Assembly (NCBI RefSeq): GCF_000172155.1
Contig: NZ_ABIZ01000001.1
Location: 4,249,105-4,313,104, forward strand
Direction: 5' to 3'
From: Verrucomicrobium spinosum DSM 4136 = JCM 18804
Lineage (GTDB): Bacteria > Verrucomicrobiota > Verrucomicrobiia > Verrucomicrobiales > Verrucomicrobiaceae
DNA: 64,000 nt
The notes under the pieces were generated by a model, which did no database searches, had not been told where the DNA came from, and was given only the letters and a program-made list of their open reading frames with translations. Below are positions 18,256 through 26,393 of the stretch, piece by piece. The number at the start of each line of letters is the position of its first letter. The stretch's first letter is position 1. The position numbers and the translations under genes are program-made.

Positions 18256-19293
18256 ATGTTTGTAGATCAGATCCGAGTATTTGCCCGTGCCGGTAGAGGC
18301 GGCGACGGCAGCGCACACTTCCACCGCGGCAAGTTCCGCCCCAAAGGCGGCCCTGACGGCGGCGACGGAGGTAATGGCGGCAATGTGATCTTGCAAGTGG
18401 ATCCCAGCACGGACAGCCTGCGCACCTTTTTTTACAATGCCAAGATGGTTGCCGAAGATGGCAAACCCGGTGCAGGAGCCCAATGTACCGGACGCTCAGG
18501 CAGTCACGGTGTGTACAAGGTGCCCCCAGGCCTCCTGGTCAGCCGGATCGAGGAGCGCTTCGACGAGGAAACCGGAGAGATGGTCACAGAGACCACCCCA
18601 GTGGCCGACCTCACCGAAACGGGGCAGGAGTATGTCCTGTGCAAGGGGGGCAAAGGCGGCAAGGGCAACGTGCACTTCAAGAGCCCGACGAACCAGGCCC
18701 CCAAGGAATTCACGCCGGGGACTGATGGCGAATCCGGCTTCTACCATTTCGAGCTGCGCAGCATCGCTGACGCTGGCTTGGTTGGCTTCCCCAATGCGGG
18801 TAAGTCCACCCTTCTGACCAAGCTGTCCCACGCCAAGCCCAAGATTGCCAACTATCCCTTCACCACTCTACAGCCGCACGTGGGTGTGGTGGAATTCACC
18901 GAGACCCGCCGTGGCACGGTGGCTGACATTCCGGGGCTTATTGAGGGTGCTCACGCCAACGTCGGCCTGGGCCACGATTTCTTGCGCCACATCATGCGTT
19001 GCCGCATCCTCCTCTTCGTGGTGGACACACCCGGCAGTGAAGGTCGCGATCCCATCGCAGACATCTCTACGCTCCGTGAGGAAATCTCCCTCTACAGCAG
19101 TGAGCTGGCAAAACGCCCCTGGTGCATCCTGGCAAACAAGATGGACCTTCCCCAGGCAGAAGAAAATCTCGCCCTCCTCAAGGATCGCTTCAAGCGGGTA
19201 AAAGTGATCCCCATCTCAGCCAATGAAGGCATCGGCATGGATAAACTCAGAGCCTTCCTCTCCGAAAAAATCGGACACGAGATCGACTTTTGA
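18256..19293 (+). CDS. obgE: GTPase ObgE/CgtA
   Basis: 345 residues. The glycine-rich Obg fold (about 1-158) has repeats such as GRGGDGSAHFHRGKF, PDGGDGGNGGN and GGKGGKGN. The GTPase domain has the P-loop GFPNAGKST at 177-185, DIPG at 224-227 and NKMD at 294-297. No C-terminal OCT extension is present. Obg acts in 50S ribosome maturation and stress or growth control. A short hairpin (GATCTC/GAGATC, 19292-19307) overlaps the stop codon. Confidence 0.97.
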   Translation: MFVDQIRVFARAGRGGDGSAHFHRGKFRPKGGPDGGDGGNGGNVILQVDPSTDSLRTFFYNAKMVAEDGKPGAGAQCTGRSGSHGVYKVPPGLLVSRIEERFDEETGEMVTETTPVADLTETGQEYVLCKGGKGGKGNVHFKSPTNQAPKEFTPGTDGESGFYHFELRSIADAGLVGFPNAGKSTLLTKLSHAKPKIANYPFTTLQPHVGVVEFTETRRGTVADIPGLIEGAHANVGLGHDFLRHIMRCRILLFVVDTPGSEGRDPIADISTLREEISLYSSELAKRPWCILANKMDLPQAEENLALLKDRFKRVKVIPISANEGIGMDKLRAFLSEKIGHEIDF

Positions 19294-19414
19294 TCTCATA
19301 AGAGATCCTACTTGGGGATCAGAATGCACCAAAAGGATTTCTGGTTATTTTTGCTAATGTGAATCCAGATTGGGGCCATTGGCGAAGAAGGAGGGTGACT
19401 CCTCCTCTTCGCCC

Positions 19415-19972
19415 ATGTGCCCTTTAGCTCCGCCCGGATCCAACTCCCCGGCAAATCTCTCCGAGACCCATCCGCTCAACACTTCCAGCCCACCGTCAGA
19501 CGTCCCCACGCTTAGCGTGGAGGCGGTGACGGATGAGTACTGGAACCAGGTGGAGCCTCTTCTGCCCTCTGTGGCCCTGGAGAATCTGCAAAAAATCACC
19601 CACTCCGGGCCCGGGCGCGGACGCAAGCCTGTCCATCCCCGGCATATTTTCCGCGCTATCATCCATGTCATCGTGAACCGGATCTCGTGGTATGAACTGC
19701 CTGAGTCGTCCTTCGGGCTCTCCTACGGCACGGCGGCGATTGCCTTTCGCCGTTGGAGTCGGGATGGATTCTTCGCCCGCCTCCACCAGGCGGGACTCGC
19801 CGGTCATGCCCAATGGGAAGGCATCGCCTGGCAGTGGAACAAGGTGCACTCCCCCTGGCAACAAGCAACCCTGCCAGGAAGCTCCCCCATCAAGCCCGTC
19901 AAGGCCCGCTCTAAAGGAACCTCGCGGGTGCCCTTCGCGATTGCAGCACAGAATGCTGACCGCGCCGCCTAG
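19415..19972 (+). CDS. orphan DUF4096 (IS5-type transposase N-terminal domain) protein
   Basis: About 185 residues from the ATG at 19415; a TTG at 19370 is an alternative. After a Pro/Ser-rich leader, residues about 45-145 match the helix-turn-helix DUF4096 domain at the N-terminus of IS5/IS427-type transposases: VTDEYWNQVEPLLPS, GRGRKPVHPRHIFRAIIHVI, WYELPESSFGLSYGTAAIAF, RRWSRDGFFARLHQAG. The DDE catalytic domain that would follow is absent; the frame ends after a basic Ser/Pro tail. No terminal inverted repeats or target duplication were seen. It is either a transposase relic or a domesticated DNA-binding protein. Confidence 0.7.
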   Translation: MCPLAPPGSNSPANLSETHPLNTSSPPSDVPTLSVEAVTDEYWNQVEPLLPSVALENLQKITHSGPGRGRKPVHPRHIFRAIIHVIVNRISWYELPESSFGLSYGTAAIAFRRWSRDGFFARLHQAGLAGHAQWEGIAWQWNKVHSPWQQATLPGSSPIKPVKARSKGTSRVPFAIAAQNADRAA

Positions 19973-20153
19973 CGCACTCACCGCTGTTGAATGTGAAAAA
20001 AGATGGGGCACCTCCACCCATTGTACTATTTTGCATTTGCATGATTTTACGTAATAGCTAGACTCTCGGAGGCTCGGTTGAAAAACCTTCTACTTTCTCC
20101 GACAAGTTTGGGCCGACTCATCGTGAGCAACGTGCGATTCCCTTCGCCCGATC

Positions 20154-20735
20154 ATGTCACCCCACCCCTCCATTGCAGCAGACGAAGATCGACAGATTCT
20201 CGCCGCAGTCGCAACGGGCAGCGAGGAGGCATTCGTTCAGCTTTATGACCGCTTCTCAGCCCTCCTGTGGGCGGTGGCAATGCGAATTTTGCAGGATCCT
20301 GCTGAGACCGAGGATGTGGTGCAGGAGACATTCCTTTACATTTGGAAGAAGGCATCGGCCTACAATCCGGATCTGGCTCAGCCGAGCACGTGGATGTGTC
20401 TGATCCTTAGAAATCGCTGCCTGGACCGCCTCCGATCCCGCCATCGTCGGGAGAAGCTCATGACGGCAGTGAATAATTCCAATCCCGCTGGCAAAGAACC
20501 GCAGTCCGATTTAGTCGAGGCCTCCGTACAGTTGCGCGAACTGGGTCAAAAGGCACGGGAAGCCATGGCGGGCATCCCTGAACTCCAGCGCAAAGCCCTC
20601 GAGTTGGCCTACTTTTCGGGTCACAGTCATTCAGAGATTGCCCTGGCCATGCGTCTGCCCTTGGGAACCGTGAAAACGATGATCCGCCAGGGCCTGATCT
20701 TCCTGCGTGGTCACCTGGAAGAAAAGTGGGGGTAA
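20154..20735 (+). CDS. ECF-type RNA polymerase sigma factor
   Basis: 193 residues. Sigma region 2 (about 15-90) contains AFVQLYDRFSALLWAVAMRIL, DPAETEDVVQETFLYIWKKA and the -10 contact STWMCLILRNRCLDRLR. Region 4 (about 135-185) contains ALELAYFSGHSHSEIALAMRLPLGTVKTMIRQGL. The order and length fit SigK/ECF19-like extracytoplasmic-function factors. Those normally have an anti-sigma gene directly downstream, but here the next gene is a polysaccharide deacetylase, so control must come from elsewhere. About 180 bases upstream carry no gene. Confidence 0.92.
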   Translation: MSPHPSIAADEDRQILAAVATGSEEAFVQLYDRFSALLWAVAMRILQDPAETEDVVQETFLYIWKKASAYNPDLAQPSTWMCLILRNRCLDRLRSRHRREKLMTAVNNSNPAGKEPQSDLVEASVQLRELGQKAREAMAGIPELQRKALELAYFSGHSHSEIALAMRLPLGTVKTMIRQGLIFLRGHLEEKWG

Positions 20736-20877
20736 AGCATCGTCCGCCCTTGTCTTGGGGACCGGATTTCTTTGCGTTCACAAAGCGCTTCCGCGCTGGC
20801 ATTGGGCAGGATTGTGGCTACCTTGCGGCCCGTCTCACCGGAGGTTCCGGCTGACGCCGCAGGCCCCCACATCGCTC

Positions 20878-21855
20878 ATGATACCCTCTCTCTGGCTCGG
20901 CATTGTACTCTCAGTTGGACTGAACGGAAACCCCGCCATACGCCGGTTCCCAGATTTGGTGGCCTCCTCGCCCGTCTCCGCTGCTACAGCCAGACCCTCC
21001 GCCATGCTGCCCGGGGTGGAGATTCTTCCCGGACTCAGAGACACCGACCATTTTGAGATTGCCAAAGTGCCACCGCCCTCGGTCAAGGCCAGCTATTCGA
21101 CGGTACACATGACGCAACCCTACGTTGCGATCACTTTTGACGATGGGCCGCACGCCACCAACACCCCGCGATTGCTGGACATCCTCGCTGAGCGCAACAT
21201 CAAAGCAACCTTCTTCGTGGTGGGCAAGAATGTACGGGAGTACCCCGCGATCCTGCGCCGGATCATCGCAGAAGGGCACGAGGTGGGGAATCACACCTGG
21301 AGCCACATGGCCCTCTCCACCCTGACCCCGGACAAGGTGCGGCAGGAGCTGAGCAAGACCCATGATGCGGTCCTCCAAGCTGCTGGCTACCAGATGCGCC
21401 TCATGCGGCCCCCTTACGGGGCGACCAATCTGCGGGTGAAACAGATCTGCTTCCAAGAGTTCCACTACCCCAGCATTATCTGGACGGTGGACCCGCTGGA
21501 CTGGAAGCAGCCCGGGTCCGCCATCGTTGCCCAGCACATTGTGGCTGGGACACACTCGGGTGCCATCATCCTCGTTCACGATATCCATGCCGCGACCATC
21601 GATGCGATGCCAGACACCCTCGACACCCTCCTGGCCCAAGGCTACCACTTTGTGACAGTCAGCCAGCTCCTGAATCTGGGCGACAAGTACCCCGTCACCT
21701 CCACGGTTCCCATGGCCATTCCGGTCCCAGAGCCGGAACCGACCATGCCTATTCCTGCCGCCGCCACCGGCAATGGTACAGGTGCCAATCTCGATTCCAC
21801 GATACCCAATAGCGCAGTCAGGCCCCTCATGGGCTTGCCAGGCGACTCCAACTAA
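20878..21855 (+). CDS. polysaccharide deacetylase (NodB homology domain), exported
   Basis: About 325 residues from the ATG at 20878, which begins a hydrophobic leader. The NodB domain covers roughly residues 80-270: TFDDGPHATNTPRLLDIL (catalytic Asp pair), HTWSH (the two zinc His), RPPYGATN and IILVHDIH. The enzyme removes acetyl groups from chitin, peptidoglycan or other N-acetyl glycans in the envelope. The last roughly 50 residues are a Pro/Thr-rich tail. A start further upstream overlapping the sigma factor gene is open but does not look coding. The sigma gene 142 bases upstream may regulate it. Confidence 0.9.
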   Translation: MIPSLWLGIVLSVGLNGNPAIRRFPDLVASSPVSAATARPSAMLPGVEILPGLRDTDHFEIAKVPPPSVKASYSTVHMTQPYVAITFDDGPHATNTPRLLDILAERNIKATFFVVGKNVREYPAILRRIIAEGHEVGNHTWSHMALSTLTPDKVRQELSKTHDAVLQAAGYQMRLMRPPYGATNLRVKQICFQEFHYPSIIWTVDPLDWKQPGSAIVAQHIVAGTHSGAIILVHDIHAATIDAMPDTLDTLLAQGYHFVTVSQLLNLGDKYPVTSTVPMAIPVPEPEPTMPIPAAATGNGTGANLDSTIPNSAVRPLMGLPGDSN

Positions 21856-21874
21856 CTGACTCACTCCAAATTAA

Positions 21875-21900
21875 AATCGGCGGACAAAGGTCCGCCGATT
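21875..21900. terminator. terminator hairpin between convergent genes
   Basis: AATCGGCGGAC (21875-21885) and GTCCGCCGATT (21890-21900) form a perfect 11-bp stem with an AAAG loop. A run of A precedes the stem on the plus strand, giving a T run for minus-strand transcripts. It lies between the deacetylase stop and the end of the small minus-strand gene. Confidence 0.75.
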
Positions 21901-21959
21901 CAGTTCATTAAAGAAGCGGCCCAGTGGCGGCTTCGATTGGGCATCAGGAGGTATCCGCA

Positions 21960-22136
21960 CTAGTGCTTCTTGTCGCGGCCCTTGTTGGCTGGAGCCTCGT
22001 GACGGGCTTTCCCCTTCTCGAGCACTTTGGCGATCTCGACCTGATGCTGACTCTGGTCCGGCTGGTGAAGCTGGTCCGTGTTCCGGAACTTCGCAGCCTG
22101 TTCTTCAAGTTCTGACGTTGCGTAGCGTGACGGCAT
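21960..22136 (-). CDS. 58-residue hydrophilic protein, unknown function
   Basis: A short minus-strand frame runs from ATG at 22136 to TAG at 21960-21962, encoding MPSRYATSELEEQAAKF... and ending KGRDKKH. It is rich in Glu, Gln, Lys and His, has no membrane segment, and is probably a small helical cytoplasmic or nucleic-acid-associated protein. The case for a real gene is its ribosome binding site: an 11-base match to the end of 16S rRNA (22142-22152), 5 bases before the ATG (9 bases from the GGAGG core), far better than most genes in this window. It also has a bidirectional terminator just downstream. No family was recognised. Confidence 0.65.
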   Translation of the reverse strand: MPSRYATSELEEQAAKFRNTDQLHQPDQSQHQVEIAKVLEKGKARHEAPANKGRDKKH

Positions 22137-22141
22137 GGTTA

Positions 22142-22152
22142 ATCACCTCCTT
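22142..22152 (-). promoter_or_regulatory. unusually strong Shine-Dalgarno site
   Basis: On the minus strand the sequence AAGGAGGTGAT, complementary to the 16S rRNA 3' end over 11 bases, ends 5 bases before the ATG of the 58-residue gene; the GGAGG core is 9 bases from the ATG. It decides the start and suggests high expression. Confidence 0.75.
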
Positions 22153-22274
22153 CCGTTTCATGTTTAAACGTTTCCAAGCCCTGTGCCGGACGCCTGAAAA
22201 GGGAATTGCCCGGGCTGAATTGCTTTCTCCAATCCACTTGTCACTTGGGCAGGAAAACGCTTTACTCCGTGCCC

Positions 22275-23603
22275 GTGACGAAAATCCCCAACGCCTTTCA
22301 GCGTGCCACCCTTTGGGCCGCCATCACGGCGCTTTCGATAGCGGTGATTGGCAGCCTCTCCATCGGGCTCATCTGGTTGTTCACCAGGGTGATCTCCTTC
22401 CTGCAACCCCTGCTCATTCCGTTCGCGGTCGCTGGCGTTCTGGCCTACTTGCTAGAGCCGCTGGTCTCCCGTCTCATCAAGTGGGGGCTGAACCGGCAGC
22501 GCGCGGTCATGCTCGTGTTTGTCCTCGCCACAGCCTCCATCGTGGGCGTCTCCCTGGTAATCGTTCCCGCCTTTGCCCGGCAGAGCGTTGATTTTGCCAA
22601 GGAAGTCCCGGGATACGCTGAAAAAGTACGCACCCAGGTGTTGGGCTGGGCCACTTCCCTGAACACCCGTCTTATGAACGACTACGGGGTGGACATCCTG
22701 CACTGGAGCGTGCCCCAGACTCATCCGACGTCCAACGATGCAGGCGCTGGCCTCCCCACCCCAGCCACCGCAGTGCAAGAAGGCACGGACGCCACTGCCG
22801 GGACAGCCGCTCGTGATGCAGCCGCCGCAGAGGCTTCTTACTTCACGCTCCAAGACCTCCTCAGCGGAGACTGGTTGAAGAGCACCCTTCCCAAAGTGGG
22901 TCAAAATGCCTGGAACTTCATACGGGCTGGCGTCGGCGGATTCCTGGGAGGATTCGGCTTCCTGCTGTCGCTTGTCATTGTGCCCCTGTACCTCTACTAC
23001 TTCCTTACCGAGAGTCCGAAAATCGCCGAGAGCTGGTCCCACTACGTCCCTCTCAGGGCTTCCCAGTTCAAGGACGAGGTCGTCAGCACCCTGGCAGAGA
23101 TCAATGGATACCTCATCGCCTTCTTCCGAGGGCAGCTGGTGGTGAGTCTGATCAACGGGGTCGCCACGGGCCTTGGGCTGGTTATTGTGGGCGTTAAGTT
23201 CGGCTGGCTGATTGGCCTGTCGCTCTGTGTGCTCGGCATCATCCCTTACCTGGGCATCGTGGTGTGCTGGATCCCAGCCGTCATCATCGCCTCGGTCCAG
23301 GGGGGCAGCTACCTGATTCCAGCCTCCAGTCCCTGGTGGGTGTTTCCGCTCGTCGTCACCGCCATCTTCGCCGTCGTTCAACAGATTGACGGCCTCTTTA
23401 TCACCCCGAAGATCGTCGGCGAATCAGTCGGCCTCCACCCCATGACCGTGATCGTATCCGTGTTCGCCTGGTCCCTGGTCATGGGCGGGCTGCTTGGCGC
23501 GATTCTGGCGGTGCCCATGACGGCCGCAGTCAAGGTGTTGTTTCAACGCTACGTCTGGCAACGGGCGATGATTGCCGGCCGCGTGGAGCCAGAAGGGCTC
23601 TGA
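22275..23603 (+). CDS. AI-2E family transporter (DUF20 permease)
   Basis: About 442 residues from a GTG at 22275; GTG at 22269 and TTG at 22206 are alternatives. It has two N-terminal membrane helices, a long soluble region (about 90-215) with an Ala/Thr-rich low-complexity part, then five or six C-terminal helices. Family marks include PLLIPFAVAGVLAYLLEPLV, the LVIVPLYLYYFL segment, EINGYLIAFFRGQLVVSLINGV, and LIGLSLCVLGIIPYLG near the C-terminus. Members export signalling molecules or small solutes; the AI-2 link is by family name only. Confidence 0.9.
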   Translation: MTKIPNAFQRATLWAAITALSIAVIGSLSIGLIWLFTRVISFLQPLLIPFAVAGVLAYLLEPLVSRLIKWGLNRQRAVMLVFVLATASIVGVSLVIVPAFARQSVDFAKEVPGYAEKVRTQVLGWATSLNTRLMNDYGVDILHWSVPQTHPTSNDAGAGLPTPATAVQEGTDATAGTAARDAAAAEASYFTLQDLLSGDWLKSTLPKVGQNAWNFIRAGVGGFLGGFGFLLSLVIVPLYLYYFLTESPKIAESWSHYVPLRASQFKDEVVSTLAEINGYLIAFFRGQLVVSLINGVATGLGLVIVGVKFGWLIGLSLCVLGIIPYLGIVVCWIPAVIIASVQGGSYLIPASSPWWVFPLVVTAIFAVVQQIDGLFITPKIVGESVGLHPMTVIVSVFAWSLVMGGLLGAILAVPMTAAVKVLFQRYVWQRAMIAGRVEPEGL

Positions 23604-23698
23604 CGTGTGCATACTCTTCAATTCCAGCAAATTCCTGCTCAATCTAAACTAACACTGGCGTTGGAGACGTTGTCTCACTAGCGTTCCTAAATTGTCAC

Positions 23699-24712
23699 AT
23701 GGATTCAGCCTCACTTTCTCCCGCTCCGTCCGAAAGCTCCGTAACCGCCGATGACATTCGCGCTGCATCCTCTTGGGTGGAGCCGTTGCGGGAGGAGATT
23801 GCCCGGGTTCTGGTGGGCCAGAACGACCTGGTGGACCGGCTTCTCATTGCTCTGCTGACCAACGGTCACGTGCTGCTGGAAGGCGTACCCGGCCTGGCCA
23901 AGACCCTGACCGTGCGTACGCTCGCCTCCTGCTTGCACGCACGCTTTCAGCGGATCCAGTTCACACCGGACCTTTTGCCAGCCGACGTCGTCGGCACCAT
24001 GATCTTCAACCCTCGGGAAGGCACCTTCTCCCCTCGCTTGGGCCCGGTGTTTGCCAACCTGGTGCTCGCGGATGAGATCAACCGCGCCCCTGCCAAGGTG
24101 CAGAGCGCCCTGCTGGAAGCCATGCAGGAGCGGCAGGTCACCATTGGAGACACCACCTACAGTCTGCCGAACCCCTTCGTGGTCTTGGCCACGCAGAACC
24201 CCATCGACCAGGAAGGTACCTACACCCTGCCGGAGGCCCAGCTCGACCGTTTCCTGCTCAAGATCCGGGTGGACTATCCCACCATGGCGGAGGAGCGGCT
24301 CGTTCTGGACCGCATGGCCACGTCCAAGCCCAATCTCGAAGTCTCTCCCGTCATTCAGATCCAGCAGATCGCCAACAGTCGTGCGTTGGTCAATGCCATT
24401 CACATGGATGACAAGATCAAGGACTACATTGTCGGCCTCATCTCTGCCACGCGCCACCCGGAAGGGGTGATAAGCCATCTGCGCAATTTGATTCGCTGCG
24501 GAGCATCTCCACGCGGCACCATCAATCTCGCCCTGGCCGCCAAGGCCAACGCCTTCCTCGCGGGTCGAGACTACGTAACGCCGCACGATATCAAAGCTCT
24601 GGCACCGGACATCCTCCGTCACCGTATTCTCCTCACTTACGAGGCGGAGGCTGAAGGCGTGACTACGGAGGACATCGTCGGCCAGTTGCTGAGCAAAATG
24701 CCTGTTCCTTGA
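23699..24712 (+). CDS. MoxR-family AAA+ ATPase
   Basis: 337 residues. MoxR-type Walker A EGVPGLAKT is at 61-69, Walker B LVLADEINR at 121-129 with the following APAKVQSALLEAMQERQVT, and sensor-1 is LATQNPIDQEGTYTLPEAQLDRF. The C-terminal lid domain carries GASPRGTINLALAAKANAFLAGRDYVTPHDI. MoxR ATPases act as chaperones or metal-insertion factors for von Willebrand factor A proteins. It is the first gene of the operon running to 31955 and is followed 20 bases later by the DUF58 gene. Confidence 0.95.
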   Translation: MDSASLSPAPSESSVTADDIRAASSWVEPLREEIARVLVGQNDLVDRLLIALLTNGHVLLEGVPGLAKTLTVRTLASCLHARFQRIQFTPDLLPADVVGTMIFNPREGTFSPRLGPVFANLVLADEINRAPAKVQSALLEAMQERQVTIGDTTYSLPNPFVVLATQNPIDQEGTYTLPEAQLDRFLLKIRVDYPTMAEERLVLDRMATSKPNLEVSPVIQIQQIANSRALVNAIHMDDKIKDYIVGLISATRHPEGVISHLRNLIRCGASPRGTINLALAAKANAFLAGRDYVTPHDIKALAPDILRHRILLTYEAEAEGVTTEDIVGQLLSKMPVP

Positions 24713-24732
24713 TTCTGGTCCCACCCTCCTTC

Positions 24733-25641
24733 ATGCTGCCGCCCCCCGACAACGAAGCTCGCATCAATCGCATCCTCAAACGAGTGCGGAAGATTGAGTT
24801 GATCACGCGTGGGCTGGTAAAAGAAACACTCGGCGGCGCCTACCACAGCCGCTTCAAAGGCCAGGGGATTGAGTTCGATGACTTTCGGGAATACCAGCCG
24901 GGAGATGATGTTCGTTTTCTGGACTGGAACGTCACTGCCCGCCTGAATGAGCCCTATGTACGCAAGTACGTGGAAGAACGGGAGATGACCGTTCTCCTCC
25001 TCGTGGATGTGAGCCGGAGCGGCGACTACGGCAGCGGAGAGGACAGCAAGCGGGAGCGGGCAGCGGAAGTAGCTGCCGTCTTTGCCTTCAGCGCCTTGCA
25101 GAATCAGGACAAGGTGGGGCTGGCCATGTTCTCCAGCGAGGTCGAGTTCTACCTCCCCGCCCGCAAGGGTACCGGCCAGGCGTTGCGCATTGTCCGGGAG
25201 ATCCTCAACTTCCAACCCACCCGCCGGGGCACTGACCTCGAACCCGCGCTGAACCTGGCCGTCCAGCGCATCCCGCACCGGGCATTGGTGTTCATGATTT
25301 CTGATTTCATCTCCCCGGGTGGCCCCGCGTCCTGGGAGAAGGCCCTGCGGGCCGCCTCCAGCAAGCACGACGTGGTGGCGGTGGAAGTGGTGGACCCACG
25401 GGAAATGGAGCTCCCCAGCGTGGGGCGGGTCTGTCTGGAGGATCCCGAGACCATGCAACAGGTCATTGTTAACACCTCCAACCCGCGGGTGCGTCGCGAA
25501 TTTGCCGCACGCGCCCAGGCCATGCGGGAAAACCTGACCGGAATGTTCCATCGGAACAACATAGAGAACATCGTCATTCACACCGATTCCGACTATCTCC
25601 CGGCCCTGCGGAGTTATTTCCGCTCCCGCCATCGTCGCTGA
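24733..25641 (+). CDS. DUF58 domain (vWA-like) protein
   Basis: About 302 residues from the ATG at 24733; an ATT-type start in the moxR stop region is less likely. The DUF58 hallmark is RFKGQGIEFDDFREYQPGDD followed by VRFLDWNVTARLNEPYV. A vWA-like fold follows, with the partial metal-site motif LLVDVSRSGDYGSG and MISDFISPGGPASW. DUF58 proteins nearly always pair with MoxR and are thought to be its client or adaptor. It belongs to the same transcript as moxR and the Bat genes. Confidence 0.93.
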   Translation: MLPPPDNEARINRILKRVRKIELITRGLVKETLGGAYHSRFKGQGIEFDDFREYQPGDDVRFLDWNVTARLNEPYVRKYVEEREMTVLLLVDVSRSGDYGSGEDSKRERAAEVAAVFAFSALQNQDKVGLAMFSSEVEFYLPARKGTGQALRIVREILNFQPTRRGTDLEPALNLAVQRIPHRALVFMISDFISPGGPASWEKALRAASSKHDVVAVEVVDPREMELPSVGRVCLEDPETMQQVIVNTSNPRVRREFAARAQAMRENLTGMFHRNNIENIVIHTDSDYLPALRSYFRSRHRR

Positions 25642-25650
25642 TTCCGCCCC

Positions 25651-26376
25651 ATGATCCACCGTCTTTCCAGCATGGCGATCCTGGGCGGGCTGCTTTCCGC
25701 AGCCTGGGGAGGCACGGCGTTTGCGCAGCAGCGCGAGCCGGTGAATCTCACCCCCCTGCCCTTTCCGGAGATTGACACGCCCCACCTCCCTGAGCCGGGC
25801 ATGCCCTGGTGGGTCATCACTGGCGGAGCAGTTCTTCTTGTCGCACTTGTGGCCCTGCTGGTGCTCCTGCTTCTGCGCACCAGGGGCACCCGTCCTCCCA
25901 CTCCACCACCTCACCCGCTGAAGCATGCCCTGCAGCGGCTGGAGACACTCCGGGCTTCACTTGACTCCTTGAACCCCGATGCGGTGGGGCATGAAGTTTC
26001 CGTGATCCTGAGGGACTACCAGCAGGCGAGATACCGGGTGCCTGCTCCTTATCTGACGTCAGAGGAGCTTTACGGGAGCAACGTGCTGGATTCCCGTGAA
26101 GACGTCCGGAGCCGCTTCAGCCCGCTCGCGAAAATCTACGACAGGCTGTCCTTTGGCCGGATTCCAGCCACTCAAGCCGAGGCGGAGAAGCTTGTGCAAG
26201 ATGCCACCGCCGCCTTGCAGGAGGAACGTATCTATCTTCCAGCAGCCAGCACATCGTCGCTTGCAGGTCCCGAGGTGGAATCCCCCGCTGCACCAGAACC
26301 CCTGCTCCAGCCCCCACCGGTGCCATTGGCGAAGCCCGCCCCCAATCGCGAAGAAAAGCCCGCCAGCTTGAGCTGA
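25651..26376 (+). CDS. DUF4381-type membrane protein of the Bat operon
   Basis: 241 residues. A signal-like N-terminus (about 1-25, ending AFAQQ) is followed by a short periplasmic stretch (LPFPEIDTPHLPEPGMPWW), a membrane helix (about 52-72), and a cytoplasmic helical domain with HALQRLETLRASLDSLNPD and EVSVILRDYQQARYRVPAPYLTSEEL. This fits DUF4381, a regular member of MoxR/Bat operons that lies between DUF58 and BatA. The C-terminal tail is Pro-rich. Its function within the complex is unknown. Confidence 0.82.
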   Translation: MIHRLSSMAILGGLLSAAWGGTAFAQQREPVNLTPLPFPEIDTPHLPEPGMPWWVITGGAVLLVALVALLVLLLLRTRGTRPPTPPPHPLKHALQRLETLRASLDSLNPDAVGHEVSVILRDYQQARYRVPAPYLTSEELYGSNVLDSREDVRSRFSPLAKIYDRLSFGRIPATQAEAEKLVQDATAALQEERIYLPAASTSSLAGPEVESPAAPEPLLQPPPVPLAKPAPNREEKPASLS

Positions 26377-26393
26377 TCCATCCATCCCGAACT

